This document shows positions 1-6,735 of a stretch of 6,947 bases of DNA, piece by piece. The notes below the pieces were generated by a model. It made no database searches. It was given only the letters and a program-made list of their open reading frames with translations, and was not told the DNA's origin. Positions within the stretch are counted from its first letter, which is position 1, and each line of letters opens with the position of its first letter. The stretch is taken from contig CANFHS010000127.1 of NCBI GenBank assembly GCA_947446835.1, positions 1-6,947 of the forward strand, written 5' to 3'. The DNA is from Bacteriovoracaceae bacterium (GTDB taxonomy: Bacteria > Bdellovibrionota > UBA1018). A program made the translations under genes and the position numbers.

Positions 1-312
1 CGGTCCGTAGCGGCCCAGGTCCTGGACCGGCGGGTCCGGGCCCTGAACCCCTGGCCCGGCACGAGCGTCTGGACGGCCGAAGGCGAGAGGCTCAAGGTCC
101 GCAAGGTCCGCTTCCACCCGGGCATCCAGGGAACCCCGGGAACCCTCTTTGAACGCTCCGGAATGGTCTGTCTGGGCACCCCCCAGGGAGCACTGGAGTG
201 CCTGAGTCTTCAATGGGATGGCAAAAAAGAGGTCGATTCGGCCGGGTTCCTGAATGGGCTTCGAGGGCGTGGAAAGGCCCTCCCGCTTGAGCTAAGCTCG
301 GGCCCCAAATGA
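1..312 (+). CDS. fmt: Methionyl-tRNA formyltransferase, C-terminal part (5' end outside window)
   Basis: Frame 1 is open from the first base to a TGA at 310-312 and encodes the last 103 residues of the protein. Fmt formylates the methionine on initiator tRNA in the cytoplasm, using 10-formyltetrahydrofolate. Seen in the sequence: a segment RALNPWPGT near residues 13-21, which matches the Fmt C-terminal (OB-fold) hallmark 'RAxNPWPG'; then a basic stretch LKVRKVRF, a PGTL turn, and 'GKKEVDSAGFLNGLRGRG', which fits the 'GKk.m...eFlnG' ending of the family. The N-terminal catalytic domain lies upstream and cannot be checked. The stop codon overlaps the rpe start as ATGA, so the two are probably translationally coupled. 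The identification rests on the C-terminal domain alone but the motifs are distinctive. Confidence 0.88.
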   Translation, partial: RSVAAQVLDRRVRALNPWPGTSVWTAEGERLKVRKVRFHPGIQGTPGTLFERSGMVCLGTPQGALECLSLQWDGKKEVDSAGFLNGLRGRGKALPLELSSGPK

Positions 313-1010
313 AGAAAACGACCAGAAAAGGCGGACCTTCGCTTCAGCCAAACCTCGAAACGGGGCTGATCGCCCCCTCGCTGCTCTCGGCGGATTTTTC
401 GCGTCTGGCGGAAGAAATCCGCTCGGTCGAGCAGGCGGGCGCCGACTGGCTGCATGTCGACGTGATGGACGGGCACTTCGTGCCGAACCTGACGGTGGGT
501 CCCCTGGTGGTCGAGGCCATCCGGCCCATCACGCACCTTCACCTGGACTGCCACCTGATGGTGAGCCGACCCGAGGAATGGATCACGGCGTTTGCCAATG
601 CCGGCGCCGACACGGTGACCATCCATGCCGAGGCCACGAATCATCTGGATCGCCACCTGCGCCTCATCCGGGACCTGGGAATCCGCGCGGGCGTTTCGGT
701 CAATCCCGCCACCTCGCTCTCGGTGATCGAGGAAGTCCTCGACCTGGTGGACCTGGTGCTCGTGATGAGCGTGAACCCGGGCTTCGGAGGCCAGGAGTTC
801 ATCCCGGGCGCCCTGCAGAAGGTGCAGCGTCTGGCCGAAGTCCGGAGCGGCAGGCCCTACCTCATCGAGGTGGACGGCGGGGTGAACTCGAAGAACATCG
901 GTGCTCTCCGTCGCGCGGGCACGGATGTCTTCGTGGCAGGATCGGCCATCTTCGGAGCCCCGGATCGCAAGAAGGCGATCCGCCAACTGCGTCAGTCGCT
1001 GGAGGCTTGA
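309..1010 (+). CDS. rpe: Ribulose-phosphate 3-epimerase
   Basis: This 233-residue cytoplasmic TIM-barrel enzyme interconverts D-ribulose 5-phosphate and D-xylulose 5-phosphate in the pentose phosphate pathway. The family signature is complete. IAPSLLSADF is at 21-30. The metal-binding and catalytic residues H49 and D51 lie in LHVDVMDGHFVPN, H82 in DCHLMV, and D189 in EVDGGVN. D51 and D189 are the expected acid/base pair. MSVNPGFGGQ (153-162) and the phosphate-binding GSAIFG (211-216) follow. The start must be ATG 309, because no other ATG, GTG or TTG lies in frame before the conserved barrel. This leaves an N-terminal extension about 14 residues longer than in E. coli Rpe, rich in Lys and Arg. 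There is no clear Shine-Dalgarno; the ATGA overlap with fmt and an A-rich 5' end (AAG AAA ACG ACC AGA AAA) suggest coupled re-initiation. Confidence 0.96.
   Translation: MKKTTRKGGPSLQPNLETGLIAPSLLSADFSRLAEEIRSVEQAGADWLHVDVMDGHFVPNLTVGPLVVEAIRPITHLHLDCHLMVSRPEEWITAFANAGADTVTIHAEATNHLDRHLRLIRDLGIRAGVSVNPATSLSVIEEVLDLVDLVLVMSVNPGFGGQEFIPGALQKVQRLAEVRSGRPYLIEVDGGVNSKNIGALRRAGTDVFVAGSAIFGAPDRKKAIRQLRQSLEA
1001..1005 (+). promoter_or_regulatory. Ribosome binding site of hutH
   Basis: A GGAGG sequence inside the last codons of rpe lies 8 bases before GTG 1014. It supports the GTG start of hutH, where no ATG is available at the conserved N-terminus. Confidence 0.75.
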
Positions 1011-1013
1011 ATC

Positions 1014-2543
1014 GTGGCACTTCCCGCCCTGCAACTGGGACAAAAGGCCCTGACTCTCGAAGAAGTCCGCGAAGTGGCCGTGCGTGGCCGCAAGGTGGAG
1101 CTGGCTCCGGTCTCGCGCCGCCGCATCCAGAAGGCCCGGGCCTTCCTGATGAGGCAGGTGGCTTCCGGAAAGACCCTCTACGGCGTCAACACGGGCTTTG
1201 GCCTGATGTCGAACGTGAAGATCGCCCCGGAGGACATCGAGACGCTCCAGTACAACCTGCTCCGCTCGCATGCGGTGGGCATGGGTGAGGCGCTCGAGGA
1301 GCGCCACGTCCGCGCCATGCTGCTGCTCCGGGCCCAGGCCCTGGCGTTGGGTCATTCGGGAGTGACGCTGGAGCTGGTGGAGCAGATCCTGCGGCTCCTG
1401 AACCGTGGCGTCCATCCCGTCATCCCCGTGCAGGGATCGGTGGGCGCAAGCGGCGATCTGGCCCCGCTTTCCCACCTCGCGCTGGTGCTGATCGGCGAAG
1501 GAAGAGCCACCTACAAGGGTCGGACCCTGGGCGGCCAGGCCGCGCTCGAGGCCGCCGGCATCGAGCCCATCCGGCTGGGCGCCAAGGAAGGGCTTGCGCT
1601 CATCAACGGCACGCAATTCATGGCGGCACTGGGTACGTTGGCCCTGCTGGAGGCCGAGCATCTGGCGGATGTGGCCGACCTGACCGGCGCCATGACGTTG
1701 GAGGCGCTCCGGGGCACGGTGACCGCCTTCGAGCCCGAGATCCACCAGGTGCGCCCGCACCCCGGCCAGGCCCAGGTGGCAGCCAGGATCCGGCGCTTCA
1801 TCGCGCCGGGCGGTCGTCCAAGCGGCATCGCGCGCAGCCACGCCGGCTGCGGCAAGGTGCAGGACCCCTACAGCCTGCGCTGCATCCCGCAGGTGCACGG
1901 GGCCTCGCGCGACACGCTGGCCTTCGTGCGCCAGGTGCTGGAGCGCGAGATCAACTCGGTCACCGACAACCCGCTGGTGTTTCCCGACCAGGGCAAGGTG
2001 CTCTCGGGCGGCAATTTCCATGGCCAGATCGTGGCCATCGCCATGGATGCGCTGTCCATCTCGGTGGCGGAGCTGGCATCCATCTCCGAGCAACGCATCG
2101 AGAAGCTCATCAATCCGGCCATCTCGGAGCTGCCGGCCTTCCTGGTCAAGGAGGGCGGACTGAACAGTGGCTTCATGATCGTCCAGGTGGCCGCGGCGGC
2201 CATCGTTTCGGAGAACAAGACGCTTTGTCACCCGGCAGTGGTGGATTCGATCCCCACCTCGGCGGACAAGGAGGACCACGTGTCGATGGGAGCGTGGGCC
2301 GCGCGCAAGGCGCTGCAGGTGTTGCGCAACAGTCGCCGTGTCCTCGCCATGGAGTGCCTGGCTGCCGCGCAGGGCATCGACCTGCTCCGGCCGCTGCGCT
2401 CCTCCAAGCCTGTGGAGCGCTTCCACGCGGTGATCCGCAAGCGCAGCCGCAGGCTCGACCACGACCGCTTCATGCACGACGAGATGGTCGCGCTGGAACG
2501 CATGATCGAATCCTTCGAGCTCGAGAAGCTCGTCACGGACTGA
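1014..2543 (+). CDS. hutH: Histidine ammonia-lyase (histidase)
   Basis: This 509-residue protein has the usual length of bacterial histidases and catalyses the first step of histidine degradation, L-histidine -> trans-urocanate + ammonia, in the cytoplasm. The electrophilic MIO cofactor should form from A145-S146-G147 in GSVGASGDLAPLSH. Other active-site residues, numbered by comparison with the Pseudomonas putida enzyme, are all present: Y56 in YGVNTGFG, H86 in SHAVGMG, N198 in INGTQ, Q283/Y286/R289 in VQDPYSLRC, F335 in GGNFHGQ, and E420 in SADKEDHVSMG. The Ser-His pair at 85-86 fits histidine rather than tyrosine or phenylalanine as substrate, and hutU and hutI follow directly. The start is GTG with a good GGAGG; the gap to rpe is 3 bases. 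No promoter is visible upstream, so it is probably co-transcribed with fmt-rpe. Confidence 0.97.
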   Translation: MALPALQLGQKALTLEEVREVAVRGRKVELAPVSRRRIQKARAFLMRQVASGKTLYGVNTGFGLMSNVKIAPEDIETLQYNLLRSHAVGMGEALEERHVRAMLLLRAQALALGHSGVTLELVEQILRLLNRGVHPVIPVQGSVGASGDLAPLSHLALVLIGEGRATYKGRTLGGQAALEAAGIEPIRLGAKEGLALINGTQFMAALGTLALLEAEHLADVADLTGAMTLEALRGTVTAFEPEIHQVRPHPGQAQVAARIRRFIAPGGRPSGIARSHAGCGKVQDPYSLRCIPQVHGASRDTLAFVRQVLEREINSVTDNPLVFPDQGKVLSGGNFHGQIVAIAMDALSISVAELASISEQRIEKLINPAISELPAFLVKEGGLNSGFMIVQVAAAAIVSENKTLCHPAVVDSIPTSADKEDHVSMGAWAARKALQVLRNSRRVLAMECLAAAQGIDLLRPLRSSKPVERFHAVIRKRSRRLDHDRFMHDEMVALERMIESFELEKLVTD

Positions 2544-2550
2544 ATCGGAA

Positions 2551-2558
2551 AAGGGGGG
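2551..2558 (+). promoter_or_regulatory. Ribosome binding site of hutU
   Basis: AAGGGGGG ends 5 bases before ATG 2564. It fixes the hutU start, although the same frame stays open for another 339 bases upstream, antiparallel in register to nothing recognisable and lying inside hutH. Confidence 0.6.
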
Positions 2559-2563
2559 CACAC

Positions 2564-4246
2564 ATGGCTTCAACGGTTTCCAGATCCCGGGTGGTGAGGG
2601 CGCCGCGCGGCGCGGGTTTGAGCTGCAAGGGCTGGCAGCAGGAAGCGGCCCTGCGGATGCTGATGAACAACCTGGACCCCGAGGTGGCCGAGCGCCCCGA
2701 GGACCTGGTTGTCTACGGCGGGAGCGGAAAGGCGGCCCGGAACTGGGAGAGCTTCGACGCCATCGTGGCGGCCCTCCGCGAGCTGACGGACGAGCAGACG
2801 CTGCTCATCCAGAGCGGAAAGCCCGTCGCGGTGATGCCGACCCACAAGCTGGCACCGCGTGTGCTTCTGGCCAACAGCCACCTGGTGCCGAAGTGGGCGA
2901 CCTGGGACTACTTCCGGAAGCTCGAGGCCGAGGGCCTGATGATGTACGGCCAGATGACCGCGGGCTCGTGGATCTACATCGGCACCCAGGGCATCATCCA
3001 GGGGACCTACGAAACCTTCGCCGAAGCCGGGCGCCAGCACTTCGGTGGGGATCTGGCCGGACGGGTGATCCTGACCGCGGGACTGGGGGGCATGGGCGGA
3101 GCCCAGCCCCTGGCGGCCACCATGGCCGGGGCCGTTTCGCTCAACATCGAGATCGATCCCCTGCGCGCGCGCAGGCGCCAGCAGTCGGGGTTCCTGGACG
3201 AGATGGCTGACCACCTCGACGACGCCCTGAGGCGGGTCGAGGAGGCCCGCAAGGCGCGTCGGGCGGTTTCCATCGGCCTCGTGGGCAATGCCGCTGAGGT
3301 GCTTTGGCAGCTGCTGGAGAGGGGCTTCAGTCCTGATCTGGTCACCGACCAGACCTCGGCCCATGACGAGCTGAACGGCTACGTTCCTCACGGCATGTCG
3401 CTCGAGCAGGCCGAGGCGCTCCGCGAGCGGAATCCTGCCGAGTACAAGCGCAAGGCGGTCGAGAGCATGCGCCGTCATGTGGAGGCCATGGTGGAGTTCC
3501 GCAAGCGCGGTGCCCATGTCTTCGACTACGGAAACAACATCCGCGCCATGGCGGTGGTGGCCGGCATGGAGGAAAAGGACGCCTTCTCGTTTCCGGGCTT
3601 TGTTCCGGCCTACATCCGTCCCCAGTTCTGCCTGGGGCGGGGGCCCTTCCGCTGGGTCGCGCTTTCGGGTGATCCGGAAGACATCCGCGTGACGGACGAG
3701 GAAATCATGAAGCTCTTTCCGGAAGACCAGGGGCTTCACCGCTGGATCACGCTCGCACGCGAAAAGATCCAGTTCCAGGGCCTGCCCGCCCGCATCTGCT
3801 GGCTGGGTTATGGGCAGCGCGAGAAGGCTGGGCTCCTGTTCAATCGCCTGGTGCGCGAGGGCCGGGTAAAGGCTCCCATCGTGATCGGGCGCGATCATCT
3901 GGACTGTGGCTCGGTGGCCTCGCCCAATCGCGAGACCGAGGGCATGAAGGACGGCTCGGATGCGGTGGCGGACTGGCCCATCCTGAGCGCGCTCGTGGGA
4001 GCCGTGAATGGCGCTTCGTGGATGAGCCTGCATCACGGCGGCGGGGTGGGGATCGGCTACTCGATCCACTCGGGCATGGTGGTCGTGGCCGATGGCACTG
4101 AGGACGCCGAGTGGCGGCTGACGCGGGTCCTGAACTCCGATCCGGGCATGGGCGTGGTTCGCCACGCGGACGCGGGCTACGAGTCGGCGCGCGAGCTGGG
4201 CCGGACCGCGTTCGTGGATCGTGGCGGCAAGATCCCGATGCTCTGA
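2564..4246 (+). CDS. hutU: Urocanate hydratase (urocanase)
   Basis: The product (560 residues, close to the 550-560 of bacterial urocanases) hydrates urocanate to 4-imidazolone-5-propionate using tightly bound NAD+ as an electrophile; it is cytoplasmic. Visible family features: the N-terminal LRMLMNNLDPEVAE and VVYGGSGKAARNW (Y51 region), QSGKPV near 83-88, the NAD-binding glycine-rich GLGGMGGAQP (173-182), the TDQTSAHDELNGYVP block (261-275), and the conserved active-site cysteine C412 in GLPARICWLGYG, which corresponds to Cys410 of P. putida. GRDHLDCGSVASPNRETE (442-459) and SLHHGGGVGIGYSIHSGM (488-505) complete it. The start is chosen at ATG 2564 because of the purine-rich ribosome site and the family length. 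It lies 20 bases after hutH and 12 before hutI, as expected for a hut operon. Nothing is missing or broken. Confidence 0.98.
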   Translation: MASTVSRSRVVRAPRGAGLSCKGWQQEAALRMLMNNLDPEVAERPEDLVVYGGSGKAARNWESFDAIVAALRELTDEQTLLIQSGKPVAVMPTHKLAPRVLLANSHLVPKWATWDYFRKLEAEGLMMYGQMTAGSWIYIGTQGIIQGTYETFAEAGRQHFGGDLAGRVILTAGLGGMGGAQPLAATMAGAVSLNIEIDPLRARRRQQSGFLDEMADHLDDALRRVEEARKARRAVSIGLVGNAAEVLWQLLERGFSPDLVTDQTSAHDELNGYVPHGMSLEQAEALRERNPAEYKRKAVESMRRHVEAMVEFRKRGAHVFDYGNNIRAMAVVAGMEEKDAFSFPGFVPAYIRPQFCLGRGPFRWVALSGDPEDIRVTDEEIMKLFPEDQGLHRWITLAREKIQFQGLPARICWLGYGQREKAGLLFNRLVREGRVKAPIVIGRDHLDCGSVASPNRETEGMKDGSDAVADWPILSALVGAVNGASWMSLHHGGGVGIGYSIHSGMVVVADGTEDAEWRLTRVLNSDPGMGVVRHADAGYESARELGRTAFVDRGGKIPML

Positions 4247-4252
4247 GAGGAG
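4247..4252 (+). promoter_or_regulatory. Ribosome binding site of hutI
   Basis: GAGGAG immediately after the hutU stop codon, 6 bases before GTG 4259. It decides the GTG start of hutI. Confidence 0.75.
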
Positions 4253-4258
4253 ATTCCC

Positions 4259-5512
4259 GTGGCCGACCTGCGCTTGATCACGCATGCCAGTGAGCTTCTG
4301 ACCGGCCAGGGCGTGCGCGCCCGCGAGGGCCGTCACGTCACGGACGACGACCTGGGACGGATCGAGGACGGCGCCGTGGTCTATTCGGTCAAGGGCCGCG
4401 GACGCCTGGGTGAGATCCCGGGTCGGATCGAATGGGTTGGTCCGACTCGTGACCTTCCCAAGCGCTACCTGAAGCTGCGTGCCAGGAACCTCAGGCTCAA
4501 GCAGGCCGTGGTGCCGGGGCTGGTCGATTGCCACACGCATCTGGTCTTTGCGGGCGATCGTTCCGAGGAATTCGCGCTCAGGTGCGCGGGCGCAAGCTAC
4601 GAGGACATCGCCGCCCGAGGGGGAGGCATCCTGGCCACGGTGCGGGCCACGCGCGAGGCTTCAGCCCAGGAGCTCCTGGAGCTGGCGTCCCGGCGGGTGA
4701 ATGAAGCCTGGGGTTATGGGGTGCGGACCCTGGAAGTGAAGAGCGGCTACGGCCTGGACTGGGAAACCGAGAAGAAATGCCTCGAAGTGGTCCGGCTCCT
4801 GGCCCGGAGATTTCCTGAGGTGGCGTTCCGCTCCACGTTCCTCGGGGCACACGCTTATCCCAAGGACCGCTCCCGGGAAGAGTACCTGCGGGAACTCCTG
4901 GAACAGATGCTTCCCGAGGTGGCCAGGAAGAAGCTGGCCCAGGCGTGTGACGTTTTCGTGGATGACGGTTATTTTACCCGCGAAGAGGCGAGGCGCCTCC
5001 TGGGACGCGCGCGGGATCTGGGCCTCCAGACCAAGATCCACGCCGATGAGCTGGGCGACACCGGGTCGGCCAGCCTCGCAGCCGAGCTGGGTTGCCTTTC
5101 GGCCGATCATCTCCTGCAGATTTCCGAGGAAGGCATCCGCGCCCTGGCGTGCTCCGAAACAGTCGCCGTCCTGTTGCCTGGCACGGCTTTCTACCTCAAG
5201 GCCCGGCATGCCCCGGCACGTGCGCTCCTGGCCGCGGGTGCCCGGGTGGCCCTTTCCACGGACTTCAATCCGGGAACGAGCATGACTCTCCACCTTCCGG
5301 CCGTCCTGACCACTGCTGCGCTTTACCTGGGCATGAGCCGGGCCGAGCTTTTTGCGGCGGTCACCTACAATGCGGCCCGCGCCCTGGGGCTCCACGACCG
5401 GCAGGGCACTCTCGAACCGGGGCAGGATGCCCGCATCTGGGTGCTGCCGTTTTCACGCTTCGAGGAAAGCTACTACCGCTTTGCCTGGGCCCCCGCAGCC
5501 GGCGCGCGGTAA
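4259..5512 (+). CDS. hutI: Imidazolonepropionase
   Basis: This 417-residue metal-dependent amidohydrolase opens the ring of 4-imidazolone-5-propionate to give N-formimino-L-glutamate, the third step of histidine degradation. Expected metal ligands are visible: H92 and H94 in VDCHTHLVFAGDR, H261 in KIHADELGDTGS and D335 in STDFNPGT. The substrate and catalytic residues R101, E264 and H284 (SADHL) are also present, as are GASYEDIAARGGGI (111-124) and EVKSGYGL (159-166). The barrel ends with AVTYNAARALGL, followed by the returning small beta-sandwich domain (GTLEPGQDARIWVL). The N-terminal sandwich carries an unusual basic loop around 43-56 (YSVKGRGRLGEIPG) where the family usually has a short 'GRIxWVG' turn. 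The start is GTG with GAGGAG. The last 40 bases overlap the 3' end of the convergent PAP2 gene. Identification is strong from motifs and from hutH-hutU next to it. Confidence 0.96.
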   Translation: MADLRLITHASELLTGQGVRAREGRHVTDDDLGRIEDGAVVYSVKGRGRLGEIPGRIEWVGPTRDLPKRYLKLRARNLRLKQAVVPGLVDCHTHLVFAGDRSEEFALRCAGASYEDIAARGGGILATVRATREASAQELLELASRRVNEAWGYGVRTLEVKSGYGLDWETEKKCLEVVRLLARRFPEVAFRSTFLGAHAYPKDRSREEYLRELLEQMLPEVARKKLAQACDVFVDDGYFTREEARRLLGRARDLGLQTKIHADELGDTGSASLAAELGCLSADHLLQISEEGIRALACSETVAVLLPGTAFYLKARHAPARALLAAGARVALSTDFNPGTSMTLHLPAVLTTAALYLGMSRAELFAAVTYNAARALGLHDRQGTLEPGQDARIWVLPFSRFEESYYRFAWAPAAGAR

Positions 5513-6129
5513 CGCACCTTGCGGTGGAAGAGGAACCACGCCACTGCTCCCATGGCTGCGCCCGCCACGATGTCGATCACGTAATGCTGCTTGGTGGTCA
5601 GCGTGGACAGGCAGATCAGGATTCCCCACGTCAGGAAAAACGGGAAACGTTCGCGCTGCTCGTCCAGGAAGAGGAAAGCGGACAGCAGCACGCTGCTGAC
5701 GTGGAGGCTCGGGCAGCAGTTGGCGGCGGTGTCGGTGACGCGGAGATTCGCGAAGACGAAGCGGGTCAGCGGGTCCAGGTGGTCCGGCAGCGGGAACAGC
5801 TCGCGCGGGTAGACGGTGGGCCAGAGGCAGAAGATTCCCACGCTCAGCAGCTGAAGCGTCAGGTAGGCGTAGAAATAGCGGTTCAGGTTCCCGAAGTTCC
5901 GGCACCCGAGGTAGATGACCCCGAAGTAGGCGTACTCGCTGATGTAGAGCCAGACGGTCTGGGGAATGAACGGTATGGCCAGATCCAGTCGCGTCATGGG
6001 AAGCGAGGTGGGCGGGAAAAGACCGTAGTGGTTCGAGGCCAGGTAGACCGCGGCCGAGAACAGGAACATCGCTATCCCGACCGGGATCCGGTTGGTCTCG
6101 GTGATGAAGAGTGGAAGCCGGAGGCTCAT
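5473..6129 (-). CDS. PAP2-superfamily membrane protein, Aur1/PAP2_3-like
   Basis: The product is a 218-residue integral membrane protein with about five or six hydrophobic segments, roughly at 16-34, 60-76, 87-105, 145-155, 164-178 and 184-201. Two of the three PAP2 phosphatase motifs are clear: CCPSLHVS (138-145, histidine H143) and TLTTKQHYVIDIVAG (176-190, histidine H182 and D186). The first motif (KxxxxxxRP) is not seen in canonical form; WPTVYPR (103-109) may stand in for it. PSLH in place of PSGH and KQHY.xD resemble the PAP2_3 / inositol-phosphorylceramide synthase (Aur1-like) branch, which transfers or removes lipid-linked phosphate groups. The substrate cannot be told. The start is ATG 6129, overlapping the stop of the thioredoxin-like gene as ATGA; the frame is open further upstream but lies antisense-free inside that gene and gives arginine-rich, non-domain sequence. 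No good Shine-Dalgarno is present, consistent with coupling. Confidence 0.85.
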   Translation of the reverse strand: MSLRLPLFITETNRIPVGIAMFLFSAAVYLASNHYGLFPPTSLPMTRLDLAIPFIPQTVWLYISEYAYFGVIYLGCRNFGNLNRYFYAYLTLQLLSVGIFCLWPTVYPRELFPLPDHLDPLTRFVFANLRVTDTAANCCPSLHVSSVLLSAFLFLDEQRERFPFFLTWGILICLSTLTTKQHYVIDIVAGAAMGAVAWFLFHRKVRYRAPAAGAQAKR

Positions 6130-6707
6130 CCGGAGAGCCAGGCCTCGAGCTGCTTGCGGAACTCCTCGGACGTCCAGTCGCGATCGCCCGTGGCAAGAAG
6201 CAGGATCCTGCGATCCCGGTCCACGACGATCGTCGTGGGGATGGCTTCGACCTCCAGCAGGGAAGCAAGCCGATTGCCGGGGTCGCGGTAAACCGGCAGC
6301 TCCACGCCGAGCTTCTGGAGCGTGGGCGCGATTTCTGTCAGGTCCTCGTCCACGTTCACGGTCAGGACATCCAGGCCCCGGGCGCCGTAGGACTGCCCAA
6401 GGCGCGCCAGGGAGGGCATCTCCGCCAGGCAGGCCTCGCACCAGGTGGCCCAGAAGGTGATGAGCCGGACCTGGGGGCGGAGCTCGGAAGCGCGCAAGGG
6501 TTTCCCGCCCGGCAGGTCCGTGAGCACGAAGTCCGGAAGCCTGGCTCCGATCCGCGGCACGAAGGTGGATTGGCCGAGCTCGGCCCGGTCGGCCTCGGGC
6601 GAAGGACGGGTGCGGACCAGGAAGGCCACGAGGATGGCTGCCGCGGTGATGGCCAGGACCGGGAGGAAGACGCGGAGGCGGGGAAAACGGTGTGACTTCG
6701 TGGCCAT
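6126..6707 (-). CDS. Membrane-anchored TlpA/ResA-family thiol-disulfide oxidoreductase
   Basis: This 193-residue protein begins with a basic N-terminus and one hydrophobic segment (about 12-31) that should act as a signal anchor, placing the rest outside the cytoplasmic membrane. A TlpA-like/AhpC-TSA thioredoxin fold follows: 'RIGARLPDFVLTDLPGGKPL' (52-71), then LITFWATWCEACLAEMP with the redox pair C90 and C93, VLTVNVDED (114-122), and the cis-proline P157 in EAIPTTIVVD. Family members reduce or exchange disulfides in exported proteins, for example apocytochrome c or copper-centre proteins; the partner here is unknown. The CEAC active site resembles ResA/TlpA rather than DsbA (CPHC). The start ATG 6707 has no Shine-Dalgarno but sits 5 bases after an extended -10 sequence, suggesting a leaderless mRNA. 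It overlaps the downstream PAP2 gene by 4 bases (ATGA). Confidence 0.92.
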   Translation of the reverse strand: MATKSHRFPRLRVFLPVLAITAAAILVAFLVRTRPSPEADRAELGQSTFVPRIGARLPDFVLTDLPGGKPLRASELRPQVRLITFWATWCEACLAEMPSLARLGQSYGARGLDVLTVNVDEDLTEIAPTLQKLGVELPVYRDPGNRLASLLEVEAIPTTIVVDRDRRILLLATGDRDWTSEEFRKQLEAWLSG

Positions 6708-6712
6708 GCCGG

Positions 6713-6721
6713 ATTCTACCA
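6713..6721 (-). promoter_or_regulatory. Extended -10 promoter element for the thioredoxin-like gene
   Basis: Read on the minus strand this is TGGTAGAAT, a match to the TGnTAnnnT extended -10 form. It ends 5 bases before the ATG at 6707, so transcription would start at or next to the start codon. No convincing -35 box is visible. Inferred from sequence only. Confidence 0.5.
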
Positions 6722-6735
6722 GAGGAGCCTGAATA

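Noticed and set aside
129..146. Tandem repeat GGGAACCCC GGGAACCCT
   Set aside because: It encodes the conserved GTPGT turn of Fmt, so the repetition is explained by the protein.
2225..2563. Upstream extension of the hutU reading frame by 113 codons
   Set aside because: It lies inside hutH, gives a low-complexity Pro/Gly/Arg sequence, and hutU already has family length from ATG 2564 with a ribosome site.
210..2573. Very long open frame (787 codons) on the minus strand opposite rpe and hutH
   Set aside because: It is antisense to two confidently identified enzymes. The product is rich in His, Arg, Asp and Gln without any domain, as expected from reversed GC-rich codons.
2570..4540. Second long minus-strand frame (656 codons), overlapping the first one by 4 bases as ATGA
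   Set aside because: Antisense to hutU and the start of hutI with the same kind of composition. The neat 4-base junction is striking but no motif or ribosome site supports translation.
5510..5530. Possible terminator hairpin after hutI (CACC-TTGC-GGTG)
   Set aside because: The stem is only 4 base pairs, there is no T-run, and the site lies within the PAP2 coding sequence.
5092..6291. Plus-strand frame of 399 codons running past the end of hutI
   Set aside because: Frame-shifted relative to hutI and antisense to the PAP2 and thioredoxin-like genes; no recognisable domain.
6130..6441. Upstream extension of the PAP2 reading frame to ATG 6441
   Set aside because: This part overlaps the thioredoxin-like gene on the same strand in another frame and encodes Arg/Pro-rich sequence with no hydrophobic segment; the ATGA start at 6129 is better.
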